Origin: Thysanoteuthis rhombus
Lineage: Eukaryota > Mollusca > Cephalopoda > Oegopsida > Thysanoteuthidae
Reading direction: 5' to 3'
DNA: 64,000 bases
Assembly: GCA_963457665.1 (NCBI GenBank)
Contig: OY735225.1
Location: forward strand, 3,978,586-4,042,585
In this document: positions 10,520 through 22,640 of the stretch, piece by piece
Position numbering within the stretch: position 1 is the stretch's first letter
How the letters are laid out: each line of letters begins with the position of its first letter
Program-made: the position numbers and the translations under genes
Notes under the pieces: generated by a model
The model's database searches: none
The model's input: only the letters and a program-made list of their open reading frames with translations
What the model was told of the DNA's origin: nothing

Positions 10520-10592
10520 GTCCCTGTAGCGCAGGGGATAGCGCGCCGGACTTCTAATCCAGAGGCCGTGGGTTTGAATCCCACCAGGGATG
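10520..10592 (+). tRNA. tRNA-Arg(UCU), unit A15, damaged
   Basis: T28C gives a C28-A42 mismatch. C56T removes the invariant T-loop C56 and alters the B box. Likely poorly functional. Confidence 0.65.
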
Positions 10593-10743
10593 TTTGTATT
10601 TTATTTCATTCATCCTATTCTAGCTATAGCAGCCAGCGAACGTTTAGATTCGCTCACTGGAGGAATGCTTTGCTAGCTTTCCTTTGGAGGTAAATAAGCA
10701 ACAATAGTCTGTATATATAATATGGGAGCGAAACAAAAGTGTC

Positions 10744-10817
10744 GGCCGGTTAGCTCAGTTGGTTAGAGCGTCGTGCTAATAACGCGAATGTCGTGGGTTC
10801 GAGCCCCATACTGGCCA
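10744..10817 (+). tRNA. tRNA-Ile(AAU), unit A16
   Basis: Identical to A1. Confidence 0.97.
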
Positions 10818-11229
10818 AGTGATCTTTTGGAATCGAGTAGACATTATTGGCTCCCTCCAATGCTCAATGATTAGGTTCGATTGAAAAAATCGAAAAAAAA
10901 TTACTGCTGGCCCAATAGAACAATAGGTAGAATATGACGAGCATTTCTTTCTACATGTGTGCATGGTGTAATGGCCGCCTTCGTGCTATTAGTACATGAA
11001 TGTGTTTACTGCGATGATGCCCGTCTTTGCTATCAATGTCTCCCTGACTCATATTGACGCAGCTATTACCGTGGATTTGGATGTTTTTTTCCTGTTCAAT
11101 GTATGATAAATTCGTTTCTTCATTTAATCCCTGCATCACAACTTGCTGACTTTATCAAGTGTACGGTGCGCTGATTTGTCAAGATTTCTTTGTTTGCCTT
11201 GATTTCTTTCGAGCAAAACACGCTGAGAA

Positions 11230-11302
11230 GTCCCTGTAGCGCAGGGGATAGCGCGCTGGACTTCTAATCCAGAGGCCGTGGGTTCGAATCCCACCAGGGA
11301 TG
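11230..11302 (+). tRNA. tRNA-Arg(UCU), unit A16
   Basis: C4 subtype, intact. Confidence 0.97.
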
Positions 11303-11453
11303 TTTGTATTTTATTTCATTCATCCTATTCAAGCTATAGCAGCCAGCGAACGTTTAGATTCGCTCACTGGAGGAATGCTTTGCTAGCTTACCTTTGGAGG
11401 TAAATAAGCAACAATAGTCATTATATATAATATGGGAGCGAAACGAGAGTGTC

Positions 11454-11527
11454 GGCCGGTTAGCTCAGTTGGTTAGAGCGTCGTGCTAATAACGCGAATG
11501 TCGTGGGTTCGAGCCCCATACTGGCCA
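11454..11527 (+). tRNA. tRNA-Ile(AAU), unit A17
   Basis: Identical to A1. Confidence 0.97.
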
Positions 11528-11943
11528 AGTGATCTTTTGGAATCGAGTCGACATTATTGGCTCCCTCCAATGCTCAATGATTAGGTACGATTGAAAAAAT
11601 CAATTAAAAAAAAATTACCGCTGGCCCAATAGAACAATAGATAGAATATGACGAGCATTTCTTTCTACATGTGTGCATGGTGTAATGGCCGCCTTCGTGC
11701 TATTAGTACATGAATGTGTTTACTGCGATGATGCCCGTCTTTGCTATCAATGTCTCCCTGACTCATATTGACGCACCTATTACCGTGGATTTGGATGTTT
11801 TTTTCCTGTTCAATGTATGATAAATTCGTTTCTTCTTTTAATCCCTGCATCACAACTTGCTGACTTTATCAAGTGTACGGTGCGCTGATTTGTCAAGATT
11901 TCTTTGTTTGCCTTGATTTCTTTCGAGCAAAACACGCTGAGAA

Positions 11944-12016
11944 GTCCCTGTAGCGCAGGGGATAGCGCGCTGGACTTCTAATCCAGAGGCCGTGGGTTCG
12001 AATCCCAACAGGGATG
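11944..12016 (+). tRNA. tRNA-Arg(UCU), unit A17
   Basis: C4 subtype with C65A, losing the G49-C65 T-stem pair. Shared with A19. Confidence 0.88.
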
Positions 12017-12167
12017 TTTGTATTTTATTTCATTCATCCTATTCAAGCTATAGCAGCCAGCGAACGTTTAGATTCGCTCACTGGAGGAATGCTTTGCTAG
12101 CTTTCCTTTGGAGGTAAATAAGCAACAATAGTCAGTATATATAATATGGGAGCGAATCGAAAGTGTC

Positions 12168-12241
12168 GGCCGGTTAGCTCAGTTGGTTAGAGCGTCGTGC
12201 TAATAACGCGAATGTCGTGGGTTCGAGCCCCATACTGGCCA
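12168..12241 (+). tRNA. tRNA-Ile(AAU), unit A18
   Basis: Identical to A1. The 5' flank variant GCGAATCG is shared with A20. Confidence 0.97.
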
Positions 12242-12657
12242 AGTGATCTTTTCGAATCGAGTAGACATTATTGGCTCCCTCCAATGCTCAATGATTAGGT
12301 TCGATTGAAAAAATCAATTAAAAAAAAATTACCGCTGGCCCAATAGAACAATAGGTAGAATATGACGAGCATTTCTTTCTACATGTGTGCATGGTGTAAT
12401 GGCCGCCTTCGTGCTATTAGTACATGAATGTGTTTACTGCGATGATGCCCGTCTTTGCTATCAATGTCTCCCTGACTCATATTGACGCAGCTATTACCGT
12501 GGATTTGGATGTTTTTTTCCTGTTCAATGTATGATAAATTCGTTTCTTCTTTTAATCCCTGCATCACAACTTGCTGACTTTATCAAGTGTACGGTGCGCT
12601 GATTTGTCAAGATTTCTTTGTTTGGCTTGATTTCTTTCGAGCAAAACACGCTGAGAA

Positions 12658-12730
12658 GTCCCTGTAGCGCAGGGGATAGCGCGCTGGACTTCTAATCCAG
12701 AGGCCGTGGGTTCGAATCCCACCAGGGATG
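12658..12730 (+). tRNA. tRNA-Arg(UCU), unit A18
   Basis: C4 subtype, intact. Confidence 0.97.
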
Positions 12731-12881
12731 TTTGTATTTTATTTCATTCATCCTATTCAAGCTATAGCAGCCAGCGAACGTTTAGATTCGCTCACTGGAG
12801 GAATGCTTTGCTAGCTTTCCTTTGGAGGTAAATAAGCAACAATAGTCAGTATATATAATATGGGAGCAAAACGAGAGTGTC

Positions 12882-12955
12882 GGCCGGTTAGCTCAGTTGG
12901 TTAGAGCGTCGTGCTAATAACGCGAATGTCGTGGGTTCGAGCCCCATACTGGCCA
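12882..12955 (+). tRNA. tRNA-Ile(AAU), unit A19
   Basis: Identical to A1. The 5' flank variant GCAAAACG is shared with A21. Confidence 0.97.
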
Positions 12956-13367
12956 AGTGATCTTTTCGAATCGAGTAGACATTATTGGCTCCCTCCAATG
13001 CTCAATGATTAGGTTCGATTGAAAAAATCGAAAAAAAATTACTGCTGGCCCAATAGAACAATAGGTAGAATATGACGAGCATTTCTTTCTACATGTGTGC
13101 ATGGTGTAATGGCCACCTTCGTGCTATTAGTACATGAATGTGTTTACTGCGATGATGCCCGTCTTTGCTATCAATGTCTCCCTGACTCATATTGACGCAG
13201 CTATTACCGTGGATTTGGATGTTTTTTTCCTGTTCAATGTATGATAAATTCGTTTCTTCTTTTAATCCCTGCATCACAACTTGCTGACTTTATCAAGTGT
13301 ACGGTGCGCTGATTTGTCAAGATTTCTTTGTTTGCCTTGATTTCTTTCGAGCAAAACACGCTGAGAA

Positions 13368-13440
13368 GTCCCTGTAGCGCAGGGGATAGCGCGCTGGACT
13401 TCTAATCCAGAGGCCGTGGGTTCGAATCCCAACAGGGATG
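13368..13440 (+). tRNA. tRNA-Arg(UCU), unit A19
   Basis: C4 subtype with C65A, as in A17. Confidence 0.88.
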
Positions 13441-13591
13441 TTTGTATTTTATTTCATTCATCCTATTCAAGCTATAGCAGCCAGCGAACGTTTAGATTCG
13501 CTCACTGGAGGAATGCTTTGCTAGCTTTCCTTTGGAGGTAAATAAGCAACAATAGTCAGTATATATAATATGGGAGCGAATCGAAAGTGTC

Positions 13592-13665
13592 GGCCGGTTA
13601 GCTCAGTTGGTTAGAGCGTCGTGCTAATAACGCGAATGTCGTGGGTTCGAGCCCCATACTGGCCA
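13592..13665 (+). tRNA. tRNA-Ile(AAU), unit A20
   Basis: Identical to A1. Confidence 0.97.
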
Positions 13666-14081
13666 AGTGATCTTTTCGAATCGAGTAGACATTATTGGCT
13701 CCCTCCAATGCTCAATGATTAGGTTCGATTGAAAAAATCAATTAAAAAAAAATTACCGCTGGCCCAATAGAACAATAGGTAGAATATGACGAGCATTTCT
13801 TTCTACATGTGTGCATGGTGTAATGGCCGCCTTCGTGCTATTAGTACATGAATGTGTTTACTGCGATGATGCCCGTCTTTGCTATCAATGTCTCCCTGAC
13901 TCATATTGACGCAGCTATTACCGTGGATTTGGATGTTTTTTTCCTGTTCAATGTATGATAAATTCGTTTCTTCTTTTAATCCCTGCATCACAACTTGCTG
14001 ACTTTATCAAGTGTACGGTGCGCTGATTTGTCAAGATTTCTTTGTTTGGCTTGATTTCTTTCGAGCAAAACACGCTGAGAA

Positions 14082-14154
14082 GTCCCTGTAGCGCAGGGGA
14101 TAGCGCGCTGGACTTCTAATCCAGAGGCCGTGGGTTCGAATCCCACCAGGGATG
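14082..14154 (+). tRNA. tRNA-Arg(UCU), unit A20
   Basis: C4 subtype, intact. Confidence 0.97.
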
Positions 14155-14305
14155 TTTGTATTTTATTTCATTCATCCTATTCAAGCTATAGCAGCCAGCG
14201 AACGTTTAGATTCGCTCACTGGAGGAATGCTTTGCTAGCTTTCCTTTGGAGGTAAATAAGCAACAATAGTCAGTATATATAATATGGGAGCAAAACGAGA
14301 GTGTC

Positions 14306-14379
14306 GGCCGGTTAGCTCAGTTGGTTAGAGCGTCGTGCTAATAACGCGAATGTCGTGGGTTCGAGCCCCATACTGGCCA
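14306..14379 (+). tRNA. tRNA-Ile(AAU), unit A21
   Basis: Identical to A1. Confidence 0.97.
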
Positions 14380-14791
14380 AGTGATCTTTTCGAATCGAGT
14401 AGACATTATTGGCTCCCTCCAATGCTCAATGATTAGGTTCGATTGAAAAAATCGAAAAAAAATTACTGCTGGCCCAATAGAACAATAGGTAGAATATGAC
14501 GAGCATTTCTTTCTACATGTGTGCATGGTGTAATGGCCACCTTCGTGCTATTAGTACATGAATGTGTTTACTGCGATGATGCCCGTCTTTGCTATCAATG
14601 TCTCCCTGACTCATATTGACGCAGCTATTACCGTGGATTTGGATGTTTTTTTCCTGTTCAATGTATGATAAATTCGTTTCTTCTTTTAATCCCTGCATCA
14701 CAACTTGCTGACTTTATCAAGTGTACGGTGCGCTGATTTGTCAAGATTTCTTTCTTTGGCTTGATTTCTTTCGAGCAAAACACGCTGAGAA

Positions 14792-14864
14792 GTCCCTGTA
14801 GCGCAGGGGATAGCACGCTGGACTTCTAATCCAGAGGCCGTGGGTTCGAATCCCACCAAGGATG
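14792..14864 (+). tRNA. tRNA-Arg(UCU), unit A21, damaged
   Basis: G24A gives a C11-A24 D-stem mismatch and G68A a C5-A68 acceptor mismatch. Doubtful function. Confidence 0.75.
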
Positions 14865-15015
14865 TTTGTATTTTATTTCATTCATCCTATTCTAGCTATA
14901 GCAGCCAGCGAACGTTTAGAATTGCTCACTGGAGGAATGCTTTGCTAGCTTTCCTTTGGAGGTAAATAAGCAACAGTAGTCAGTATATATAATATGGGAG
15001 CGAAACGAGAGTGTC

Positions 15016-15089
15016 GGCCGGTTAGCTCAGTTGGTTAGAGCGTCGTGCTAATAACGCGAATGTCGTGGGTTCGAGCCCCATACTGGCCA
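15016..15089 (+). tRNA. tRNA-Ile(AAU), unit A22
   Basis: Identical to A1. Confidence 0.97.
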
Positions 15090-15505
15090 AGTGATCTTTT
15101 GGAATCGAGTAGACATTATTGGCTCCCTCCAATGCTCAATGATTAGGTACGATTGAAAAAATCAATTAAAAAAAAATTACCGCTGGCCCAATAGAACAAT
15201 AGGTAGAATATGACGAGCATTTCTTTCTACATGTGTGCATGGTGTAATGGCCGCCTTCGTGCTATTAGTACATGAATGTGTTTACTGCGATGATGCCCGT
15301 CTTTGCTATCAATGTCTCCCTGACTCATATCGACGCACATATTACCGTGGATTTGGATGTTTTTTTCCTGTTCAATGTATGATAAATTCGTTTCTTCTTT
15401 TAATCCCTGCATCACAACTTGCTGACTTTATCAAGTGTACGGTGCGCTGATTTGTCAAGATTTCTTTGTTTGGCTTGATTTCTTTCGAGCAAAACACGCT
15501 GAGAA

Positions 15506-15578
15506 GTCCCTGTAGCGCAGGGGATAGCGCGCTGGACTTCTAATCCAGAGGCCGTGGGTTCGAATCCCACCAGGGATG
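15506..15578 (+). tRNA. tRNA-Arg(UCU), unit A22
   Basis: C4 subtype, intact. Confidence 0.97.
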
Positions 15579-15729
15579 TTTGTATTTTATTTCATTCATC
15601 CTATTCAAGCTATAGCAGCCAGCGAACGTTTAGATTCGCTCACTGGAGGAATGCTTTGCTAGCTTTCCTTTGGAGGTAAATAAGCAACAATAGTCAGTAT
15701 ATATAATATGGGAGCGAAACGAAAGTGTC

Positions 15730-15803
15730 GGCCGGTTAGCTCAGTTGGTTAGAGCGTCGTGCTAATAACGCGAATGTCGTGGGTTCGAGCCCAATACTGG
15801 CCA
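15730..15803 (+). tRNA. tRNA-Ile(AAU), unit A23
   Basis: C63A breaks G51-C63 in the T-stem. Shared with A27. Confidence 0.85.
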
Positions 15804-16219
15804 AGTGATCTTTTCGAATCGAGTAGACATTATTGGCTCCCTCCAATGCTCAATGATTAGGTTCGATTGAAAAAATCAATTAAAAAAAAATTACCGCTGG
15901 CCCAATAGAACAATAGGTAGAATATGACGAGCATTTCTTTCTACATGTGTGCATGGTGTAATGGCCGCCTTCGTGCTATTAGTACATGAATGTGTTTACT
16001 GCGATGATGCCCGTCTTTGCTATCAATGTCTCCCTGACTCATATTGACGCAGCTATTACCGTGGATTTGGATGTTTTTTTCCTGTTCAATGTATGATAAA
16101 TTCGTTTCTTCTTTTAATCCCTGCATCACAACTTGCTGATTTTATCAAGTGTACGGTGCGCTGATTTGTCAAGATTTCTTTGTTTGGCTTGATTTCTTTC
16201 GAGCAAAACACGCTGAGAA

Positions 16220-16292
16220 GTCCCTGTAGCGCAGGGGATAGCGCGCTGGACTTCTAATCCAGAGGCCGTGGGTTCGAATCCCACCAGGGATG
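16220..16292 (+). tRNA. tRNA-Arg(UCU), unit A23
   Basis: C4 subtype, intact. Confidence 0.97.
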
Positions 16293-16443
16293 TTTGTATT
16301 TTATTTCATTCATCCTATTCTAGCTATAGCAGCCAGCGAACGTTTAGAATTGCTCACTGGAGGAATGCGTTGCTAGCTTTCCTTTGGAGGTAAATAAGCA
16401 ACAGTAGTCAGTATATATAATATGGGAGCGAAACAAAAGTGTC

Positions 16444-16517
16444 GGCCGGTTAGCTCAGTTGGTTAGAGCGTCGTGCTAATAACGCGAATGTCGTGGGTTC
16501 GAGCCCCATACTGGCCA
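16444..16517 (+). tRNA. tRNA-Ile(AAU), unit A24
   Basis: Identical to A1. Confidence 0.97.
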
Positions 16518-16929
16518 AGTGATCTTTTGGAATCGAGTAGACATTATTGGCTCCCTCCAATGCTCAATGATTAGGTTCGATTGAAAAAATCGAAAAAAAA
16601 TTACTGCTGGCCCAATAGAACAATAGGTAGAATATGACGAGCATTTCTTTCTACATGTGTGCATGGTGTAATGGCCGCCTTCGTGCTATTAGTACATGAA
16701 TGTGTTTACTGCGATGATGCCCGTCTTTGCTATCAATGTCTCCCTGACTCATATTGACGCAGCTATTACCGTGGATTTGGATGTTTTTTTCCTGTTCAAT
16801 GTATGATAAATTCGTTTCTTCTTTTAATCCCTGCATCACAACTTGCTGACTTTATCAAGTGTACGGTGCGCTGATTTGTCAAGATTTCTTTGTTTGGCTT
16901 GATTTCTTTCGAGGAAAACACGCTGTGAA

Positions 16930-17002
16930 GTCCCTGTAGCGCAGGGGATAGCACGCTGGACTTCTAATTCAGAGGCCGTGGGTTCGAATCCCACCAGGGA
17001 TG
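16930..17002 (+). tRNA. tRNA-Arg(UCU), unit A24
   Basis: G24A breaks C11-G24, and C40T makes a G30-U40 wobble. Confidence 0.82.
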
Positions 17003-17153
17003 TTTGTATTTTATTTCATTCATCCTATTCTAGCTATAGCAGCCAGCGAACGTTTAGAATTGCTCACTGGAGGAATGCTTTGCTAGCTTTCCTTTGGAGG
17101 TAAATAAGCAACAGTAGTCAGTATATATAATATGGGAGCGAAACGAGAGTGTC

Positions 17154-17227
17154 GGCCGGTTAGCTCAGTTGGTTAGAGCGTCGTGCTAATAACGCGAATG
17201 TCGTGGGTTCGAGCCCCATACTGGCCA
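17154..17227 (+). tRNA. tRNA-Ile(AAU), unit A25
   Basis: Identical to A1. Confidence 0.97.
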
Positions 17228-17643
17228 AGTGATCTTTTCGAATCGAGTAGACATTATTGGCTCCCTCCAATGCTCAATGATTAGGTACGATTGAAAAAAT
17301 CAATTAAAAAAAAATTACCGCTGGCCCAATAGAACAATAGGTAGAATATGACGAGCATTTCTTTCTACATGTGTGCATGGTGTAATGGCCGCCTTCGTGC
17401 TATTAGTACATGAATGTGTTTACTGCGATGATGCCCGTCTTTGCTATCAATGTCTCCCTGACTCATATTGACGCAGCTATTACCGTGGATTTGGATGTTT
17501 TTTTCCTGTTCAATGTATGATAAATTCGTTTCTTCTTTTAATCCCTCCATCACAACTTGCTGACTTTATCAAGTGTACGGTGCGCTGATTTGTCAAGATT
17601 TCTTTCTTTGGCTTGATTTCTTTCGAGCAAAACACGCTGAGAA

Positions 17644-17716
17644 GTCCCTGTAGCGCAGGGGATAGCGCGCTGGACTTCTAATCCAGAGGCCGTGGGTTCG
17701 AATCCCACCAGGGATG
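17644..17716 (+). tRNA. tRNA-Arg(UCU), unit A25
   Basis: C4 subtype, intact. Confidence 0.97.
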
Positions 17717-17867
17717 TTTGTATTTTATTTCATTCATCCTATTCTAGCTATAGCAGCCAGCGAACGTTTAGAATTGCTCACTGGAGGAATGCTTTGCTAG
17801 CTTTCCTTTGGAGGTAAATAAGCAACAGTAGTCAGTATATATAATATGGGAGCGAAACGAGAGTGTC

Positions 17868-17941
17868 GGCCGGTTAGCTCAGTTGGTTAGAGCGTCGTGC
17901 TAATAACGCGAATGTCGTGGGTTCGAGCCCCATACTGGCCA
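17868..17941 (+). tRNA. tRNA-Ile(AAU), unit A26
   Basis: Identical to A1. Confidence 0.97.
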
Positions 17942-18357
17942 AGTGATCTTTTGGAATCGAGTAGACATTATTGGCTCCCTCCAATGCTCAATGATTAGGT
18001 ACGATTGAAAAAATCAATTAAAAAAAAATTACCGCTGGCCCAATAGAACAATAGGTAGAATATGACGAGCATTTCTTTCTACATGTGTGCATGGTGTAAT
18101 GGCCGCCTTCGTGCTATTAGTACATGAATGTGTTTACTGCGATGATGCCCGTCTTTGCTATCAATGTCTCCCTGACTCATATTGACGCAGCTATTACCGT
18201 GGATTTGGATGTTTTTTTCCTGTTCAATGTATGATAAATTCGTTTCTTCTTTTAATCCCTCCATCACAACTTGCTGACTTTATCAAGTGTACGGTGCGCT
18301 GATTTGTCAAGATTTCTTTCTTTGGCTTGATTTCTTTCGAGCAAAACACGCTGAGAA

Positions 18358-18430
18358 GTCCCTGTAGCGCAGGGGATAGCGCGCTGGACTTCTAATCCAG
18401 AGGCCGTGGGTTCGAATCCCACCAGGGATG
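18358..18430 (+). tRNA. tRNA-Arg(UCU), unit A26
   Basis: C4 subtype, intact. Confidence 0.97.
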
Positions 18431-18581
18431 TTTGTATTTTATTTCATTCATCCTATTCAAGCTATAGCAGCCAGCGAACGTTTAGATTCGCTCACTGGAG
18501 GAATGCTTTGCTAGCTTTCCTTTGGAGGTAAATAAGCAACAATAGTCAGTATATATAATATGGGAGCGAAACGAAAGTGTC

Positions 18582-18655
18582 GGCCGGTTAGCTCAGTTGG
18601 TTAGAGCGTCGTGCTAATAACGCGAATGTCGTGGGTTCGAGCCCAATACTGGCCA
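18582..18655 (+). tRNA. tRNA-Ile(AAU), unit A27
   Basis: C63A, as in A23. Confidence 0.85.
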
Positions 18656-19071
18656 AGTGATCTTTTCGAATCGAGTAGACATTATTGGCTCCCTCCAATG
18701 CTCAATGATTAGGTTCGATTGAAAAAATCAATTAAAAAAAAATTACCGCTGGCCCAATAGAACAATAGGTAGAATATGACGAGCATTTCTTTCTACATGT
18801 GTGCATGGTGTAATGGCCGCCTTCGTGCTATTAGTACATGAATGTGTTTACTGCGATGATGCCCGTCTTTGCTATCAATGTCTCCCTGACTCATATTGAC
18901 GCAGCTATTACCGTGGATTTGGATGTTTTTTTCCTGTTCAATGTATGATAAATTCGTTTCTTCTTTTAATCCCTGCATCACAACTTGCTGATTTTATCAA
19001 GTGTACGGTGCGCTGATTTGTCAAGATTTCTTTCTTTGGCTTGATTTCTTTCGAGCAAAACACGCTGAGAA

Positions 19072-19144
19072 GTCCCTGTAGCGCAGGGGATAGCGCGCTG
19101 GACTTCTAATCCAGAGGCCGTGGGTTCGAATCCCACCAGGGATG
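19072..19144 (+). tRNA. tRNA-Arg(UCU), unit A27
   Basis: C4 subtype, intact. Confidence 0.97.
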
Positions 19145-19295
19145 TTTGTATTTTATTTCATTCATCCTATTCAAGCTATAGCAGCCAGCGAACGTTTAGA
19201 TTCGCTCACTGGAGGAATGCTTTGCTAGCTTTCCTTTGGAGGTAAATAAGCAACAATAGTCAGTATATATAATATGGGAGCGAAACGAGAGTGTC

Positions 19296-19369
19296 GGCCG
19301 GTTAGCTCAGTTGGTTAGAGCGTCGTGCTAATAACGCGAATGTCGTGGGTTCGAGCCCCATACTGGCCA
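19296..19369 (+). tRNA. tRNA-Ile(AAU), unit A28
   Basis: Identical to A1. Confidence 0.97.
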
Positions 19370-19787
19370 AGTGATCTTTTCGAATCGAGTAGACATTATT
19401 GGCTCCCTCCAATGCTCAATGATTAGGTTCGATTGAAAAAATCAATTAGTAAAAAAAATTACCGCTGGCCCAATAGAACAATAGGTAGAATATGACGAGC
19501 ATTTCTTTCTATATGTGTGCATGGTGTAATGGCCGCTTTCGTGCTATTAGTACATGAATGTGTTTACTGCGATGATGCCCGTCTTTGCTATCAATGTCTC
19601 CCTGACTCAAATTGACGCAGCTATTACCGTGGATTTGGATGTTTTTTTCCTGTTCAATGTATGATAAATTCGTTTCTTCTTTTAATCCCTGCATCACAAC
19701 TTGCTGACTTTATCAAGTGTACGGTGCGCTGATTTGTCAAGATTTCTTTCTTTGGCTTGATTTCTTTCGAGCAAAACACGCTGAGAA

Positions 19788-19860
19788 GTCCCTGTAGCGC
19801 AGGGGATAGCGCGCTGGACTTCTAATCCAGAGGCCGTGGGTTCGAATCCCACCAGGGATG
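19788..19860 (+). tRNA. tRNA-Arg(UCU), unit A28
   Basis: C4 subtype, intact. Confidence 0.97.
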
Positions 19861-20011
19861 TTTGTATTTTATTTCATTCATCCTATTCAAGCTATAGCAG
19901 CCAGCGAACGTTTAGATTCGCTCACTGGAGGAATGCTTTGCTAGCTTTCCTTTGGAGGTAAATAAGCAACAATAGTCAGTATATATAATATGGGAGCGAA
20001 ACGAAAGTGTC

Positions 20012-20085
20012 GGCCGGTTAGCTCAGTTGGTTAGAGCGTCGTGCTAATAACGCGAATGTTGTTGGTTCGAGCCCCATACTGGCCA
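20012..20085 (+). tRNA. tRNA-Ile(AAU), unit A29
   Basis: C48T changes the Levitt position, and G51T breaks the G51-C63 T-stem pair. Confidence 0.82.
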
Positions 20086-20501
20086 AGTGATCTTTTGGAA
20101 TCGAGTAGACATTATTGGCCCCCTCCAATGCTCAATGATTAGGTTCGATTGAAAAAATCAATTAAAAAAAAATTACCGCTGGCCCAATAGAACAATAGGT
20201 AGAATATGACGAGCATTTCTTTCTACATGTGTGCATGGTGTAATGGCCGCCTTCGTGCTATTAGTACATGAATGTGTTTACTGCGATGATGCCCGTCTTT
20301 GCTATCAATGTCTCCCTGACTCATATTGACGCAGCTATTACCGTGGATTTGGATGTTTTTTTCCTGTTCAATGTATGATAAATTCGTTTCTTCTTTTAAT
20401 CCCTGCATCACAACTTGCTGACTTTATCAAGTGTACGGTGCGCTGATTTGTCAAGATTTCTTTGTTTGGCTTGATTTCTTTCGAGCAAAACACGCTGAGA
20501 A

Positions 20502-20574
20502 GTCCCTGTAGCGCAGGGGATAGCGCGCTGGACTTCTAATCCAGAGGCCGTGGGTTCGAATCCCACCAGGGATG
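20502..20574 (+). tRNA. tRNA-Arg(UCU), unit A29
   Basis: C4 subtype, intact. Confidence 0.97.
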
Positions 20575-20725
20575 TTTGTATTTTATTTCATTCATCCTAT
20601 TCAAGCTATAGCAGCCAGCGAACGTTTAGATTCGCTCACTGGAGGAATGCTTTGCTAGCTTTCCTTTGGAGGTAAATAAGCAACAATAGTCAGTATATAT
20701 AATATGGGAGCGAAACGAAAGTGTC

Positions 20726-20799
20726 GGCCGGTTAGCTCAGTTGGTTAGAGCGTCGTGCTAATAACGCGAATGTCGTGGGTTCGAGCCCCATACTGGCCA
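20726..20799 (+). tRNA. tRNA-Ile(AAU), unit A30
   Basis: Identical to A1. Units A30 and A31 are near-identical neighbours sharing private spacer variants. Confidence 0.97.
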
Positions 20800-21216
20800 A
20801 GTGATCTTTTCGAATCGAGTAGACATTATTGGCTCCCTCCAATGCTCGATGATTAGGTTCGATTGAAAAAATCAATTAGAAAAAAAATTACCGCTGGCCC
20901 AATAGAACAATAGGTAGAATATGACGAGCATTTCTTTCTACATGTGTGCATGGTGTAATGGCCGCTTTCGTGCTATTAGTACATGAATGTGTTTACTGCG
21001 ATGATGCCCGTCTTTGCTATCAATGTCTCCCTGACTCATATTGACGCAGCTATTACCGTGGATTTGGATGTTTTTTTCCTGTTCAATGTATGATAAATTC
21101 GTTTCTTCTTTTAATCCCTGCATCACAACTTGCTGATTTTATCAAGTGTACGGTGCGCTGATTTGTCAAGATTTCTTTCTTTGGCTTGATTTCTTTCGAG
21201 CAAAACACGCTGAGAA

Positions 21217-21289
21217 GTCCCTGTAGCGCAGGGGATAGCGCGCTGGACTTCTAATCCAGAGGCCGTGGGTTCGAATCCCACCAGGGATG
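21217..21289 (+). tRNA. tRNA-Arg(UCU), unit A30
   Basis: C4 subtype, intact. Confidence 0.97.
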
Positions 21290-21440
21290 TTTGTATTTTA
21301 TTTCATTCATCCTATTCAAGCTATAGCAGCCAGCGAACGTTTAGATTCGCTCACTGGAGGAATGCTTTGCTAGCTTTCCTTTGGAGGTAAATAAGCAACA
21401 ATAGTCAGTATATATAATATGGGAGCGAAACGAAAGTGTC

Positions 21441-21514
21441 GGCCGGTTAGCTCAGTTGGTTAGAGCGTCGTGCTAATAACGCGAATGTCGTGGGTTCGAG
21501 CCCCATACTGGCCA
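21441..21514 (+). tRNA. tRNA-Ile(AAU), unit A31
   Basis: Identical to A1. Confidence 0.97.
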
Positions 21515-21931
21515 AGTGATCTTTTCGAATCGAGTAGACATTATTGGCTCCCTCCAATGCTCGATGATTAGGTTCGATTGAAAAAATCAATTAGAAAAAA
21601 AATTACCGCTGGCCCAATAGAACAATAGGTAGAATATGACGAGCATTTCTTTCTACATGTGTGCATGGTGTAATGGCCGCTTTCGTGCTATTAGTACATG
21701 AATGTGTTTACTGCGATGATGCCCGTCTTTGCTATCAATGTCTCCCTGACTCATATTGACGCAGCTATTACCGTGGATTTGGATGTTTTTTTCCTGTTCA
21801 ATGTATGATAAATTCGTTTCTTCTTTTAATCCCTGCATCACAACTTGCTGATTTTATCAAGTGTACGGTGCGCTGATTTGTCAAGATTTCTTTCTTTGGC
21901 TTGATTTCTTTCGAGCAAAACACGCTGAGAA

Positions 21932-22004
21932 GTCCCTGTAGCGCAGGGGATAGCGCGCTGGACTTCTAATCCAGAGGCCGTGGGTTCGAATCCCACCAGG
22001 GATG
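21932..22004 (+). tRNA. tRNA-Arg(UCU), unit A31
   Basis: C4 subtype, intact. Confidence 0.97.
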
Positions 22005-22155
22005 TTTGTATTTTATTTCATTCATCCTATTCAAGCTATAGCAGCCAGCGAACGTTTAGATTCGCTCACTGGAGGAATGCTTTGCTAGCTTTCCTTTGGA
22101 GGTAAATAAGCAACAATAGTCAGTATATATAATATGGGAGCGAAACGTAAGTGTC

Positions 22156-22229
22156 GGCCGGTTAGCTCAGTTGGTTAGAGCGTCGTGCTAATAACGCGAA
22201 TGTTGTGGGTTCGAGCCCCATACTGGCCA
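22156..22229 (+). tRNA. tRNA-Ile(AAU), unit A32
   Basis: C48T, otherwise canonical. This is the last complete tRNA of array A. Confidence 0.93.
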
Positions 22230-22640
22230 AGTGATCTTTTGGAATCGAGTAGACATTATTGGCTCCCTCCAATGCTCAATGATTAGGTTTGATTGAAAAA
22301 ATCGAAAAAAAATTACTGCTGGCCCAATAGAACAATAGGTAGAATATGACGAGCATTTCTTTCTACATGTGTGCATGGTGTAATGGCCGCCTTCGTGCTA
22401 TTAGTACATGAATGTGTTTACTGCGATGATGCCCGTCTTTGCTATCAATGTCTCCCTGACTTATATTGACGCACCTATTACCGTGGATTGGATGTTTTTT
22501 TCCTGTTCAATGTATGATAAATTCGTTTCTTCTTTTAATCCCTCCATCACAACTTGCTGACTTTATCAAGTGTACGGTGCGCTGATTTGTCAAGATTTCT
22601 TTCTTTGGCTTGATTTCTTTCGAGCAAAACACGCTGAGAA

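Larger units (their letters stand above)
12168..15015 (+). repeat. Two-unit higher-order repeat in array A (offset 1424 bp)
   Basis: A18-A19 match A20-A21 at a 1424-bp offset, sharing the alternating 5' flank variants GCGAATCG and GCAAAACG. A21 diverges near its Arg gene. Confidence 0.85.
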
